This document shows positions 50,008 through 59,210 of a stretch of 64,000 bases of DNA, in pieces. A program made the position numbers and the translations under genes. The DNA comes from Lachnospiraceae bacterium (GTDB taxonomy: Bacteria > Bacillota > Clostridia > Lachnospirales > Lachnospiraceae), in contig JAAWCE010000065.1 in NCBI GenBank assembly GCA_022793065.1, positions 16,695 to 80,694 of the forward strand. The letters run 5' to 3'. Each line of letters starts with the position of its first letter. Position 1 is the first letter of the stretch. Below the pieces are notes generated by a model. The model saw only the letters and a program-made list of their open reading frames with translations. It was not told the origin of the DNA and searched no databases.

Positions 50008-50175
50008 AAGCGTTCCTCCTGTTAGTTCCGGATGATAATGCTACGGGCAATTTTTGTCAATACTATATCATATATTTCTGCAGAAGTCCACTGTTTTCCG
50101 GAACAAAAATCTCTGCTGGTAAAACGCTCTATGAGAGGCTAATTTTGCTAAAAAGTGACCATTATTTTCTGCATC

Positions 50176-50204
50176 TGGACGAGAAAGGAAATATGTGGTA
50201 AAAT
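50176..50204 (+). promoter_or_regulatory. Possible promoter of the following membrane-anchored protein gene
   Basis: TGGACG and TAAAAT lie 17 nt apart. A small hairpin AGGATA/TATCCT (50220-50243) follows in the leader, before the AGGAGG ribosome site. Confidence 0.45.
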
Positions 50205-50273
50205 GTTATTATTTCAAGTAGGATACTGTCGAAAGGCTATCCTATATATCATATGTGCTAGGAGGCAGAAAAC

Positions 50274-50792
50274 GTGAAGACAGAGAAAATTCCTATGTTA
50301 GCGGGAATTGTTTTGATTATCCTGTTGGCTTTTTTGATTGTTTGGAAAGCGGATATTTTTGGCGTGTCAGGGAGCAGGCTGGAACAAGATGCCAGGGAGA
50401 GGCAGAATGTCAATTATGATTGGGAACAAGTACAATCCATAAACGATGATGTGTGCGCCATGCTTTTTTATGATGAAGACAGGAAAGAATATGCGTATTC
50501 CATTTACTTGAGCAGAGAAGGTCTGTCATATGGATACTTTTATGCAGAGGGAGGCGCTGACAGCCAAATGACGGAGAAAGTAAAGGGAATTGTATTTGAA
50601 GAAAAAGGAATTGTACTATTGTCCTTAAATGGGGATGAGATATGTAAAGTGGTGATAGACAATCAGAATGGAAAAGAGACTATTTTGGTCGATCCCCAGA
50701 AACCTTTTGCGATGATATTGCCTGTTACATGTCATGAAATTGTCATGTATGACGAACAGGATAATGTAGTGACAATGTATGATACGGAATAG
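50274..50792 (+). CDS. Hypothetical single-span membrane protein
   Basis: A 172-residue protein with one N-terminal helix (MLAGIVLIILLAFLIVWKA) and an extracytoplasmic domain of about 140 residues with alternating beta-like strands. I recognise no family and see no lipobox. The start is GTG after AGGAGG (12-nt spacing including GCAGAAAAC). It is an isolated gene with its own terminator. Confidence 0.65.
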   Translation: MKTEKIPMLAGIVLIILLAFLIVWKADIFGVSGSRLEQDARERQNVNYDWEQVQSINDDVCAMLFYDEDRKEYAYSIYLSREGLSYGYFYAEGGADSQMTEKVKGIVFEEKGIVLLSLNGDEICKVVIDNQNGKETILVDPQKPFAMILPVTCHEIVMYDEQDNVVTMYDTE

Positions 50793-50818
50793 AGACTGAT
50801 ACTAATAATGAATGTTAC

Positions 50819-50851
50819 AAAAAAGGCAAGCTGTTAAAGCTCGCCTTTTTT
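50819..50851. terminator. Bidirectional terminator overlapping the end of prs
   Basis: Six A, a 7-bp stem (GGCAAGC with GCTCGCC, one mismatch), a 7-nt loop and six T form a symmetrical terminator that works on both strands. The last codons of the PRPP synthetase gene lie inside it. Confidence 0.88.
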
Positions 50852-52018
50852 GTATCTTGCTACAATACTTTGAATTCTTTCGTTTGGATTCAGTAAATCG
50901 CTGATAGAAGAATCGTGATTCAGGGTATCTATAATGTAAGCAATGTATTTACTCATATCACAGTTAATATACCACTCTCTCTTTAAAAGTTCCGGGGTCT
51001 GGTAGATCAGATTTGTGGTAAGTACTTTGGTTATAATACCGGATGCAAACGCATTGTCAAATTTATCCAGGCCACTTGTAAACAGGCCGAAAGTGGAGAA
51101 GACAAAAATTTTATTGGCTTTGCGTTCCTTAAGGGCGGCAGCCACTTCCAGAACACTTTCACCGGAAGAAATCATGTCGTCAATGATAATCATATCCTTC
51201 CCTTCCACACTGGTGCCAAGAAATTCGTGGGCAACAATGGGGTTTCTTCCATTTACCACTTTTGTATAGTCTCGTCTTTTATAGAACATACCCATGTCCA
51301 AACCCAACACGTTAGCAATATAAATAGCACGATTCATACCGCCTTCATCAGGACTGATTACCATCATATGGCTGGAATCCAATTTTAAATCTTTTTCGTG
51401 AAGAAGCAGCCCTTTGATAAACTGGTAGGCGGGCTGTACTGTCTCAAAGCCATGCAGAGGAATTGCGTTCTGCACTCTGGGGTCATGGGCATCGAAAGTA
51501 ATGATATTATCTACTCCCATCTGCACCAATTCTTGTAAGGCCAGGGCGCAATCGAGAGATTCCCTGGCGGTTCTCTTGTGCTGACGACTTTCGTAGAGAA
51601 AAGGCATAATCACGGTTATGCGGCGGGCTTTGCCTCCAACTGCGGCAATGACCCGTTTCAAATCCTGATAATGATCATCCGGTGACATATGGTTTTTATG
51701 ACCACACAGAGAATATGTCAGGGAGTAATTGCACACATCAACTAACAAATACAGGTCGGTTCCACGGACGGACTGAAGTATCATGCCTTTGGCTTCGCCC
51801 GAACCGAAGCGGGGGACGGCTGATTTTAACAGATAGCTTTCCCTTTGATAACCGGCAAAAGCCAGAGATTCTTTATGCTCGCTTTCTCGTTCGGCTCGCC
51901 ATTTGACCAAATATCGGTCAATTTGTTCGCCAAGGGGTTTACAGCCTTCTAATGCAATGATTCCCAGTGACCCCACCGGGATAGTTTCCAAATTTCTTTT
52001 TTCTTCGCGGTTGCCCAT
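50834..52018 (-). CDS. prs: Divergent ribose-phosphate pyrophosphokinase
   Basis: PRPP synthetase makes phosphoribosyl pyrophosphate from ribose 5-phosphate and ATP. The C-terminal part has the PRPP-binding loop DMIIIDDMISSGESVLE, the phosphate site VISPDEGGMNRAIYIANVLG and ITVIMPFLYESRQHKR. At 394 residues it is about 80 longer than classic Prs because of an N-terminal extension and an insertion, and the substrate loops differ. It is a separate clade seen in Clostridia; a housekeeping copy may exist elsewhere. Start MGNREEKRN after AAAGAGGATATTC. Confidence 0.82.
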   Translation of the reverse strand: MGNREEKRNLETIPVGSLGIIALEGCKPLGEQIDRYLVKWRAERESEHKESLAFAGYQRESYLLKSAVPRFGSGEAKGMILQSVRGTDLYLLVDVCNYSLTYSLCGHKNHMSPDDHYQDLKRVIAAVGGKARRITVIMPFLYESRQHKRTARESLDCALALQELVQMGVDNIITFDAHDPRVQNAIPLHGFETVQPAYQFIKGLLLHEKDLKLDSSHMMVISPDEGGMNRAIYIANVLGLDMGMFYKRRDYTKVVNGRNPIVAHEFLGTSVEGKDMIIIDDMISSGESVLEVAAALKERKANKIFVFSTFGLFTSGLDKFDNAFASGIITKVLTTNLIYQTPELLKREWYINCDMSKYIAYIIDTLNHDSSISDLLNPNERIQSIVARYKKGEL

Positions 52019-52059
52019 GAGAATATCCTCTTTCTATTCATTATTGTATTGTAGCCGTT

Positions 52060-53046
52060 TTATTTTGATTTCATCCGCCGTTTTTTTAATATGCGGATGT
52101 CGGGACCTGTCAGTTTGCACAGAGTAAAACTGCTGGTGACCCTGGAAAAAATCCGGTCCGAATAACGGTCGCGAAGTTCTCCCAGACTGAGATTAGTAGA
52201 AATCAGTACGGCTTTTTGGCGCAAATGCCGTTCATTGAGACAGGAGAACAGTTGTGAAGTCACAAAACTGTTGGTAATTTCCGTACCCAGGTCGTCAATG
52301 ATGAGCAGATCACAGGTGTATAAGTCTTCGTTCAGATGATGCAGAGATTCTTTTGATTTTGTTTCAAAAGAATAACGCGCTAACAGTTCAAACAGGCCGG
52401 AAGAACTGAAATAAATGACGGAACGGCCCTGTTCCAGCAATTCCTTTGCAATACATCCGGACAGAAAACTTTTGCCTGTACCTACTGTACCATAAAAAAA
52501 GAGATTGCGGTAGTCCTGTTTAAAATTTTCTACAAAGTTTTTGCAGAGTTGTACCGCGGATTCAAAATGTTTCAAATCTTCTTGTTGGTAGTATTCATAG
52601 GAAAGGGTGGAAAAGTTTTCCGATTGAATCAAATCCTGTATATTGGACTGGGCATACAGAATGGAAATTTCCTGCTGCCGAAAACAATGGCACTTTTCCT
52701 TTAACCCCTTTGGTGTAGAGATATAACCCGTATCCCGGCAGTCAGGACAACAATAGATTGGTTCCAGATAATCAGGAGGAAACCCATACTGCGCCAAAAG
52801 CTGTTTTTTGGATGCGGCAATTTGGGCCAATTTTGTATGAAGCTTGGAGAGTGCGTCTTCATCTCCATCCAACATGCTGCGGGCGCTGGCTGCGGAATAA
52901 GTACTGACAGAGGCCAGAAGGTCCCCCATGCCCGGTATTTTTTCACATACCTCTTCTCTGCGGGCCTGAGAGAGAAGATGATTTGCATGGGCGGCCTGCT
53001 CATAGCGATTCATAATTGATTTATATTGATAATTGGTAAGAGCCAT
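52060..53046 (-). CDS. DnaI/DnaC-like helicase loader ATPase
   Basis: A 328-residue AAA+ ATPase of the DnaC/DnaI type that would load the replicative helicase. Walker A is YGTVGTGKSFLSG, Walker B CDLLIIDDLGTE. An N-terminal zinc-like region (CCPDCRDTG...EKCHCF) is present, as in DnaI. The C-terminal end carries AAA+ sensor residues (RDRYSDRIFSRVTSSF). IstB from transposons is similar but lacks the zinc region. The ATG with AGGAGA (MALTNYQYKSIMNRYE) is chosen over upstream codons. It directly follows the DnaD gene, so the two form a primosome module. Confidence 0.88.
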   Translation of the reverse strand: MALTNYQYKSIMNRYEQAAHANHLLSQARREEVCEKIPGMGDLLASVSTYSAASARSMLDGDEDALSKLHTKLAQIAASKKQLLAQYGFPPDYLEPIYCCPDCRDTGYISTPKGLKEKCHCFRQQEISILYAQSNIQDLIQSENFSTLSYEYYQQEDLKHFESAVQLCKNFVENFKQDYRNLFFYGTVGTGKSFLSGCIAKELLEQGRSVIYFSSSGLFELLARYSFETKSKESLHHLNEDLYTCDLLIIDDLGTEITNSFVTSQLFSCLNERHLRQKAVLISTNLSLGELRDRYSDRIFSRVTSSFTLCKLTGPDIRILKKRRMKSK

Positions 53047-53099
53047 TTTATTCTCCTGGAACATGCCTTTTTGTGCGGACAGGCGTATGAGCATCATTG

Positions 53100-54221
53100 T
53101 CAATTGCTGAGTAATTCCTGTTCCAATTGGTCAAAATCGTATTGGTTTTGTGTAAACTGGTTAAAACGGTTAACGCTTTGTCGCTGCTGCGTCGTTCCGG
53201 TATTCTTTTTGCGCTGTTGATACATATCGTCTATTTGCAGAATATCCGATTTGTGCCTTACATTTTGAGCTTTCCAACTGCTCAGGATACCATCCGCATA
53301 TTGAAAGCGGTGTGTGTCTGTGGCCAGAACGGTGCGGTCACAGGCTTCCATAATGATATCGGTGGAAAAATGATATTCCTTCAGCCAACGAGTAATATAG
53401 TCCATTTCCGCTGAGGTGGGAACGCCGCTTTTGCCAAGGCCGTTCATAATGGCATAGACATTTTTGTCGTATTTTGAGGCTGATTTCTGAGCCTGTTTTG
53501 GCGTGGTAATTCCCTGTTCCGCCCAGCTTACGGCTACTTTCTCTATGTACCTGAAATCTTTCTTGTCCCTGTCCACGCAGTATTGTAATAAATAGTCGAT
53601 GAGGTCGTCCGAAAAATGAAGCACATCCATAAAGTAAAGCATGGTCTTCATTTCCCCAATGGTCAGCGGTCTTCCGATATAAGATTCCGCAATAAAGAGA
53701 AGCTGTGCGGTTCCCTCCTGGTTCTTAAATTCCTGAAGCTGGTCAGCCGAGTAAGAGGGCTTCTCATAAGAAGGAATTTCAGCGGGAGCGGATACAAAAG
53801 CAGCCACCACCTTCCCCGAAACCGCGTCTGATGGGGCGGGGGATAGGGACTGAAGCTTTGCTGCCGAAGAGGGTACAAAACAAGATGCCATGGGGACGTT
53901 GCATTCTTCCTCTGTTCCGCTTTGGGGGGACAATTCACGGATATGGATTCCGGTCAGATTTTGTGCGCCGTCGTACTCTAAGTCCAAAAGCTGGCGTTTT
54001 TCCCAGTAGGCCAATGCGCGAAGTACATCCTTTTCCGTATAATTGAACTTGTCCGCCATATCGGATACGCTTGTGGCTTGATGCGCGTCCATCATACGAA
54101 GCAGATAGAGATACACCTTAATCTGGGCATCATTGGCATCTTCCATATACAGATCAATAAAAAGATTGGAAATCACAGTGGAGTCCTTATGATTGTTTTT
54201 GTAAATAGTCAAGCGTGACAT
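53100..54221 (-). CDS. DnaD domain replication initiation protein
   Basis: A 373-residue protein with an N-terminal winged helix (DAQIKVYLYLLRMMDAHQAT, DVLRALAYWEKRQLLDLEYD), a low-complexity linker and a C-terminal DnaD/DnaB-like domain (IEKVAVSWAEQGITTPKQAQK). DnaD proteins help remodel the origin and recruit the helicase loader encoded just downstream. The gap of 53 nt suggests one operon. The start is the ATG after GGGAAGGGAA. Confidence 0.88.
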   Translation of the reverse strand: MSRLTIYKNNHKDSTVISNLFIDLYMEDANDAQIKVYLYLLRMMDAHQATSVSDMADKFNYTEKDVLRALAYWEKRQLLDLEYDGAQNLTGIHIRELSPQSGTEEECNVPMASCFVPSSAAKLQSLSPAPSDAVSGKVVAAFVSAPAEIPSYEKPSYSADQLQEFKNQEGTAQLLFIAESYIGRPLTIGEMKTMLYFMDVLHFSDDLIDYLLQYCVDRDKKDFRYIEKVAVSWAEQGITTPKQAQKSASKYDKNVYAIMNGLGKSGVPTSAEMDYITRWLKEYHFSTDIIMEACDRTVLATDTHRFQYADGILSSWKAQNVRHKSDILQIDDMYQQRKKNTGTTQQRQSVNRFNQFTQNQYDFDQLEQELLSN

Positions 54222-54529
54222 TGGATGCACTTCCCTTCCCGTATGGCCGAAGCGAATAGCAAGGGCTTCTGACCGTTAAAATTTTTATAAATGAATGGTA
54301 ATGTTTGGTAACCCGAATACAATCAGAGTATAGCATAAGGCATTTGAAAAAGATATAGGCAATTTCCCGAAAGATTTCAGGGGCGGAAGGGAGATGGAAA
54401 AATGTGTAAAAGGTGGAAAATGTGGATAATCGTTCCATATCTTAGCGTTTGCAAAGGTTTGTGAAGTTAGATATCCACAGGTTGAAAATGTGGTTTTGAA
54501 AGTTTCAACCTGTGGATATTGTGGATAAA
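54222..54529. other. Intergenic region with DnaA-box cluster and 17-bp inverted repeat
   Basis: No gene is seen in this 308-nt stretch. Toward its murC end are two perfect DnaA-box 9-mers (TGTGGATAA, the complement of TTATCCACA, at 54421-54429 and 54520-54528) and two one-mismatch copies (ATATCCACA at 54471-54479, TGTGGATAT at 54511-54519). The latter two belong to a perfect 17-bp inverted repeat (54471-54487 with 54503-54519). It lies upstream of the DnaD/helicase-loader operon. It may be a DnaA-binding site that controls this operon, titrates DnaA, or both. On the minus strand the hairpin could also end murC transcription, but no T-tract follows. Confidence 0.6.
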
Positions 54530-55909
54530 TTATATGCCAAGCAGCTTTTCGCCGATTTTCAGCACATCCCCCGCACCCATAGTTATCAACAAGTCATCCT
54601 TTATGCAATTTTCCAGTAAGTAGTTTTCAATTTCATCAAAAGTAGAAAAATATTCACATTCGTGCCCAAGGGCCCGAATTTCATTTTGAAGCGTCTGAGA
54701 GCTGATTCCCAGTTGATCAGTTTCCCTTGCCGCATAGATATCTGCAAGTACAATTTTGTCTGCAAGTGTTAGCGCTTTTGCAAATTCTTTCATAAATGCT
54801 TTTGTCCTGGAATATGTGTGGGGCTGGAATACGCACCAAAGGGTCTTGTGGGGATATTTGGAGGCAGCCTTTAGGGCCGCTGTGATTTCGGTGGGGTGGT
54901 GAGAGTAGTCGTCAATCACAGTAATTCCCCCAATGGTTCCCTTATATTCAAATCGGCGGTCCGCACCTTTAAATTCGTGCAGGGCGGCTGCGGTTACAGC
55001 GTCGTCAATGGAGAGTAGATGGGCCAGCGCCGCGGCGGCTGTGGCATTGTAGACATTATGTTCTCCAGGCACTTGCAGAGTGATACGGCGTTCTTGTTGG
55101 CCGGGGCCGTGCAGAGTAAACGCCGGCAGCCCCTTTTCGTTATAGGAAAGGCCATCAAAATACCAGTCCAGGCCGGAATCGCTGCCAAAGGTAATGACCC
55201 TGCAAGCCAGACCATTTGTAAGCTCCGGTAGATTTTCAATTTGACCATTGATAATCAGGCATCCGTCTTCCGGCAGCAATTCGGCATACGTTCGGAAAGA
55301 GTTGCGGATGTGTGCAAGATCTTTAAAAAAATCCAGGTGGTCTTCTTCTATATTAAGAATCAGCCCTATTTTGGGGGAAAAACTTAAAAAACTATTGGTA
55401 TATTCACATGCTTCCGTCACAAAATAGCCGGATTTGCCTATGCGCAGACAGCCTTGAATAGATTTCAGATTCCCTCCTATAAAAAGGGTGGGGTCCAGAT
55501 TGGCATGAAGCAGGATTTCGCTTATCATGGAAGTGGTAGTGGTCTTGCCATGGGTTCCGCTGATGCCGATAGGAGTCTGGTAGTGCTTCATAATCTGCCC
55601 CATTAATTCCCCTCTTGTGAGGCAGGGAATCTGCAGTTTATGCGCGGCGATATATTCCGGATTATCGGGATGTACGGCGCTGGTAAAAACTACACATTCG
55701 ATTTCTTCCGTAATATTTTCTTCCCGTTGTCCATAAAATACGGTAATCCCTATTGATTCCAAATGTTCGGTTCTGTCGCTGCGGGACCGGTCGGACCCTG
55801 AGACGGAAAAACCCGCGTCCCGGAGCAGTTCCGCCAGACCGCACATACTGACGCCGCCGATGCCTGTAAAATGTATGCGGACAGGATTGTTAAAATCAAT
55901 TTTGTACAT
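54530..55909 (-). CDS. murC: UDP-N-acetylmuramate--L-alanine ligase
   Basis: MurC adds L-alanine to UDP-MurNAc in peptidoglycan synthesis. The 459-residue sequence begins with VRIHFTGIGGVSMCGLAELL and includes the ATP loop GISGTHGKTTTTSMI, EACEYTNSFLSFSPK and DDYSHHPTEI. The chosen ATG (MYKIDFNNP) follows AAAGGAG by 9 nt; the open frame extends 49 codons further upstream through very AT-rich DNA without a ribosome site, so that part is promoter, not protein. Confidence 0.96.
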   Translation of the reverse strand: MYKIDFNNPVRIHFTGIGGVSMCGLAELLRDAGFSVSGSDRSRSDRTEHLESIGITVFYGQREENITEEIECVVFTSAVHPDNPEYIAAHKLQIPCLTRGELMGQIMKHYQTPIGISGTHGKTTTTSMISEILLHANLDPTLFIGGNLKSIQGCLRIGKSGYFVTEACEYTNSFLSFSPKIGLILNIEEDHLDFFKDLAHIRNSFRTYAELLPEDGCLIINGQIENLPELTNGLACRVITFGSDSGLDWYFDGLSYNEKGLPAFTLHGPGQQERRITLQVPGEHNVYNATAAAALAHLLSIDDAVTAAALHEFKGADRRFEYKGTIGGITVIDDYSHHPTEITAALKAASKYPHKTLWCVFQPHTYSRTKAFMKEFAKALTLADKIVLADIYAARETDQLGISSQTLQNEIRALGHECEYFSTFDEIENYLLENCIKDDLLITMGAGDVLKIGEKLLGI

Positions 55910-55940
55910 GTTTTCGTACTCCTTTATCATATATATATTT

Positions 55941-55969
55941 ATTATAAGCAAATATCTTGCAAAATACAA
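55941..55969 (-). promoter_or_regulatory. Promoter of murC
   Basis: On the minus strand TTGTAT and a perfect TATAAT are 17 nt apart, giving a short leader of about 25 nt before the murC start codon. Confidence 0.65.
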
Positions 55970-56162
55970 ACGGAAAATAGTATAAAAAGGAATTTTCACT
56001 TTTTTTAGTTTTTGATACGAAATATGGTGAAAATGACAAAAAAATAAAATATACATTTTTGCTTTATTGGAAAAATAAACAAATAATTTATGGTGATGCT
56101 GTAAAATATGTTAAAAGTTAATAATAAACTGAGGAAAAAGACATAATTTTAATGTAAAAACA

Positions 56163-56191
56163 TTCCATTTTCGCAAAGTGTGTGTTATAAT
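56163..56191 (+). promoter_or_regulatory. Probable promoter of glgC-glgD
   Basis: A perfect extended -10 (TGTGTTATAAT) lies about 45 nt before glgC. The -35 position (TTCCAT, 17 nt upstream) is a poor match, so this may need an activator or rely on the TGn-like context. Confidence 0.5.
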
Positions 56192-56236
56192 GGACATACC
56201 AGGAAACCTGGAAGAAGGCTAGACAGAGGTGATGAC

Positions 56237-57508
56237 ATGATCAAAAAAGAAATGATTGCCATGTTGTTAGCAGGTGGACAGGGCAGCCGTCTGGGTGTGC
56301 TTACATCCAAGGTAGCAAAGCCTGCTGTAGCATTTGGAGGTAAATATCGTATTATAGATTTTCCTCTCTCCAATTGTATTAATTCGGGTGTGGACACAGT
56401 TGGCGTTCTGACCCAATATCGGCCTCTGAGGCTGAATGCACATATTGGAATCGGCATTCCGTGGGATTTGGATCGTAATATTGGCGGCGTTACCGTATTG
56501 CCTCCATATGAGAAAAGTTCAAACAGTGAGTGGTACACAGGTACGGCCAATGCCATATATCAGAATCTGGAGTATATGGAGAGTTATCATCCGGAATATG
56601 TACTGATTTTGTCGGGGGATCATATTTATAAGATGGACTATGAAGCCATGTTGGATTTCCATAAGGCCAACGGCGCGGAAGTTACCATTGCGGTTATGCC
56701 CGTTCCCATGGAAGAGGCCAGCAGATTTGGAATTATGATAGCCGATGAACACAGGAAAATTACAGAGTTTGAAGAGAAACCGGAGCATCCTCGCAGCAAT
56801 CTTGCCAGCATGGGTATTTACATTTTCAACTGGAAGACCTTGAAGGAAGCGTTGGTTGCTATGGCGGAGCAGCCCGCGCTGGATTTCGGCAAACATGTGA
56901 TTCCTTACTGTCATCAGAACGGGGCCCCCTTATATGCCTATGAATTTACGGGATATTGGAAGGATGTGGGAACGCTGAATTCCTATTGGGAGGCAAATAT
57001 GGAACTGATAGATATTGTGCCGGAATTTAATCTGTATGAAGAATACTGGAAAATTTATACCAAGAGTGAGATTCAGCCGCCTCAGTATTTTGACAAAGAC
57101 AGTGTGGTGGAGCGCAGTATCATTGGAGAAGGAACGGATGTATACGGAAAGGTATACAATTCCGTAATCGGCTGCGGGGTCACCATAGGGAAAGGTACGA
57201 TCGTCCGAGATTCCATCATTATGAACCAGACGCAGATAGGGGATTCGTGTGAAATTAATAAAGCGATTGTGGCAGAGGAAGTGCGGATTGGCAGCAATGT
57301 GCGCCTGGGTGTGGGCGAAGAGGTGGAAAATGAGACCGCGCCCCATATCTACAATCACGGAATTGTAACCATTGGTGAGAAAAGTGTGATTCCTGACGGC
57401 GTTTCGGTGGGTAAAAATACGGTTGTCTTTGGCGAAACCACCCTGTCCGATTATCAGGATTCAAATCTGGCAGGCGGTAAAACTTTGATTAAGGCAGGTG
57501 AACAGTAG
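56237..57508 (+). CDS. glgC: Glucose-1-phosphate adenylyltransferase, catalytic subunit
   Basis: GlgC makes ADP-glucose for glycogen synthesis. The 423-residue sequence has the catalytic loop [51 protein letters not shown] and the later ITEFEEKP. A left-handed beta-helix C-terminal domain (hexapeptide repeats such as [15 protein letters not shown]) follows. The ATG after AGAGGTGAT is used. Its stop codon overlaps the glgD start by one base. Confidence 0.96.
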   Translation: MIKKEMIAMLLAGGQGSRLGVLTSKVAKPAVAFGGKYRIIDFPLSNCINSGVDTVGVLTQYRPLRLNAHIGIGIPWDLDRNIGGVTVLPPYEKSSNSEWYTGTANAIYQNLEYMESYHPEYVLILSGDHIYKMDYEAMLDFHKANGAEVTIAVMPVPMEEASRFGIMIADEHRKITEFEEKPEHPRSNLASMGIYIFNWKTLKEALVAMAEQPALDFGKHVIPYCHQNGAPLYAYEFTGYWKDVGTLNSYWEANMELIDIVPEFNLYEEYWKIYTKSEIQPPQYFDKDSVVERSIIGEGTDVYGKVYNSVIGCGVTIGKGTIVRDSIIMNQTQIGDSCEINKAIVAEEVRIGSNVRLGVGEEVENETAPHIYNHGIVTIGEKSVIPDGVSVGKNTVVFGETTLSDYQDSNLAGGKTLIKAGEQ

Positions 57509-58629
57509 TGAGAGCAATAGGAATCGTTTTAGCAGGCGGCAATAACCGAAGGATGCAGGAGCTGTCCCAAAAAAGAGCTATCTGTGCAATGCCCATAGCA
57601 GGCAGTTACCGCAGCATTGACTTTACCTTAAGTAATATGGCCAACTCCCATATTCAGAAGGTGGCGGTGGTTACACAGTATAATGCCAGAAGCCTGAATG
57701 AACATTTAAGTTCTTCCAAATGGTGGGATTTTGGCCGTAAGCAGGGTGGTTTGTACGTATTCACCCCTGTTATGACTGCGGATAATAGCAACTGGTATCG
57801 GGGAACGGCGGATGCTATCTATCAAAATCTGTCTTTCTTAAAGAGTAATCATGAACCTTATGTGGTGATTGCCTCCGGTGACTGTGTATATAAAATTGAC
57901 TTTGGCAAAGTACTTGAGTATCATATAGAGAAAAAAGCGGATATCACCGTGGTGTGCAGAGACATGGAAGAAGACTTCAATGTGGAACGCTATGGTACCG
58001 TTCATATGAATTCGGAAAACCGTATTGTAGAATTTGAGGAGAAACCGCTTCGGGCAAAGTCCAGAACCATATCTTGCGGAATTTATGTTCTTCGACGCCG
58101 TCAGCTTATTGAAATGCTTGAAAAGTGTGCCGAGGAAGAAAGATATGATTTTGTAGGAGATATTTTGATACGATACAGGGATTTGAATCGAATTTATGGC
58201 TATAAGATGCAGGATTATTGGAGAAATATTGCATCGGTGGACGATTATTTCAATACCAACATGGACTTTTTGAAACCGGAGGTCAGAAATTTTTTCTTTA
58301 AACAATATCCTGATATTTACTCAAAGGTGGACGACCTGGCTCCGGCAAAGTATAATGTGGGCGCCAGTGTAAGGAACAGCCTGATTTCCAGCGGTTGTAT
58401 TGTAAACGGACTTGTGGAAAATTCTGTGGTTTTTAAAAATAGTTACATTGGAAATAATTGCGTCATAAAAAATTCTATTATTTTGAATAATGTTTATATA
58501 GGCGATAACACATACATTGAGAATTGCATAGTGGAAAGCCGTGATACCATTCGTGCCAATTCCTGTTATGTGGGTGAAAATGGGAAGATCCGCATTGTTG
58601 TGGAACGCAATGAGAGATATACAATATAG
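57508..58629 (+). CDS. glgD: GlgD, non-catalytic-type partner of GlgC
   Basis: A 373-residue paralogue of GlgC. The nucleotide loop reads LAGGNNRRMQELSQKRAICA and lacks the usual GxGxRL pattern. SIDFTLSNMANS, RGTADAIYQNL and SGDCVYKIDFG are retained, as are the hexapeptide repeats (NSYIGNNCVIKNSIILNN). In Geobacillus GlgD alone is inactive but raises the activity of GlgC in a heteromer, which is the likely function here. GTG start after AGGCAGGTG, translationally coupled to glgC. Confidence 0.94.
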   Translation: MRAIGIVLAGGNNRRMQELSQKRAICAMPIAGSYRSIDFTLSNMANSHIQKVAVVTQYNARSLNEHLSSSKWWDFGRKQGGLYVFTPVMTADNSNWYRGTADAIYQNLSFLKSNHEPYVVIASGDCVYKIDFGKVLEYHIEKKADITVVCRDMEEDFNVERYGTVHMNSENRIVEFEEKPLRAKSRTISCGIYVLRRRQLIEMLEKCAEEERYDFVGDILIRYRDLNRIYGYKMQDYWRNIASVDDYFNTNMDFLKPEVRNFFFKQYPDIYSKVDDLAPAKYNVGASVRNSLISSGCIVNGLVENSVVFKNSYIGNNCVIKNSIILNNVYIGDNTYIENCIVESRDTIRANSCYVGENGKIRIVVERNERYTI

Positions 58630-58769
58630 CATACTGACAGAACACACTGAAATGATCATTGCTTTTCAGGCAGAGTTTGCCTGGACCATTAACTGCAAGG
58701 AGGACATGTCCATAATTGGAATGGCGGAAGTTACGGTTCCCTTGGGATTTATGGAAAAGGAGGTTACAA

Positions 58770-59042
58770 ATGAAGGTTACGGATGTTCGGGTACGTAAGA
58801 TTGCAAAAGAAGGCAAGATGAAGGCTATTGTGTCAATTACCTTGGACGAAGAGTTTGTTGTGCATGACATTAAGGTAATCGAGGGGGACAGGGGGTTATT
58901 TATTGCAATGCCCAGTAAGAAGATGGCAGAGGGGGAATACAGAGATATCGCCCACCCAATTAATTCCTTTACCAGGGATGCGATTCAGAAAGTGATTCTG
59001 GAGAGCTATGAAAAGGCTCTGTCAGAGCCGGATGAGGAATGA
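58770..59042 (+). CDS. spoVG: SpoVG, RNA-binding regulator
   Basis: A 90-residue SpoVG homologue: [37 protein letters not shown] and [24 protein letters not shown] are family hallmarks. SpoVG is a small RNA/DNA-binding protein affecting sporulation, division and virulence traits. AAGGAGG precedes the ATG. A second strong AAGGAGG followed by ATG lies about 65 nt upstream in another frame; a short leader peptide is possible but unproven. Confidence 0.96.
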   Translation: MKVTDVRVRKIAKEGKMKAIVSITLDEEFVVHDIKVIEGDRGLFIAMPSKKMAEGEYRDIAHPINSFTRDAIQKVILESYEKALSEPDEE

Positions 59043-59072
59043 GATTTGCAGGTGTGTATCTGTCTCGCTTTG

Positions 59073-59102
59073 ATGCCGTGGCGTTTGTGCCACGGCATTT
59101 TG
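59073..59102 (+). terminator. Terminator after spoVG
   Basis: A perfect 10-bp stem, ATGCCGTGGC with GCCACGGCAT, and a 6-nt loop are followed by TTTTG. It ends the spoVG transcript before pth. Confidence 0.9.
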
Positions 59103-59210
59103 TATGTCTAAAGTTGTATAATGCTTGCAACTTGTGGGTAAATCATTTATGATAATACTGTTGCAAATTTGGGTAAAAATATGATAGAAATTGTACAAGG
59201 TGGAAAAAAT

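Larger units (their letters stand above)
55910..56236. other. AT-rich divergent promoter region between murC and glgC
   Basis: No gene is supported. The region is much richer in A and T than its surroundings, with an ATATATATTTATTATAA stretch near murC. It holds the two opposite promoters listed separately and no other obvious element; no strong hairpin was found. Confidence 0.6.

Noticed and set aside
54222..54529. DnaA boxes as the chromosomal origin
   Set aside because: No dnaA, dnaN, recF or gyr genes are nearby and only four boxes are seen; a secondary DnaA site is the more modest reading.
55910..56056. N-terminal extension of MurC by 49 residues
   Set aside because: The codons fall in AT-rich promoter DNA with a -35/-10 pair; the family N-terminus begins at the ATG with AAAGGAG.
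58705..58798. Possible small gene with AAGGAGG before spoVG
   Set aside because: The ATG is only two bases after the site, too close for efficient initiation, and the peptide overlaps spoVG with no recognisable feature.
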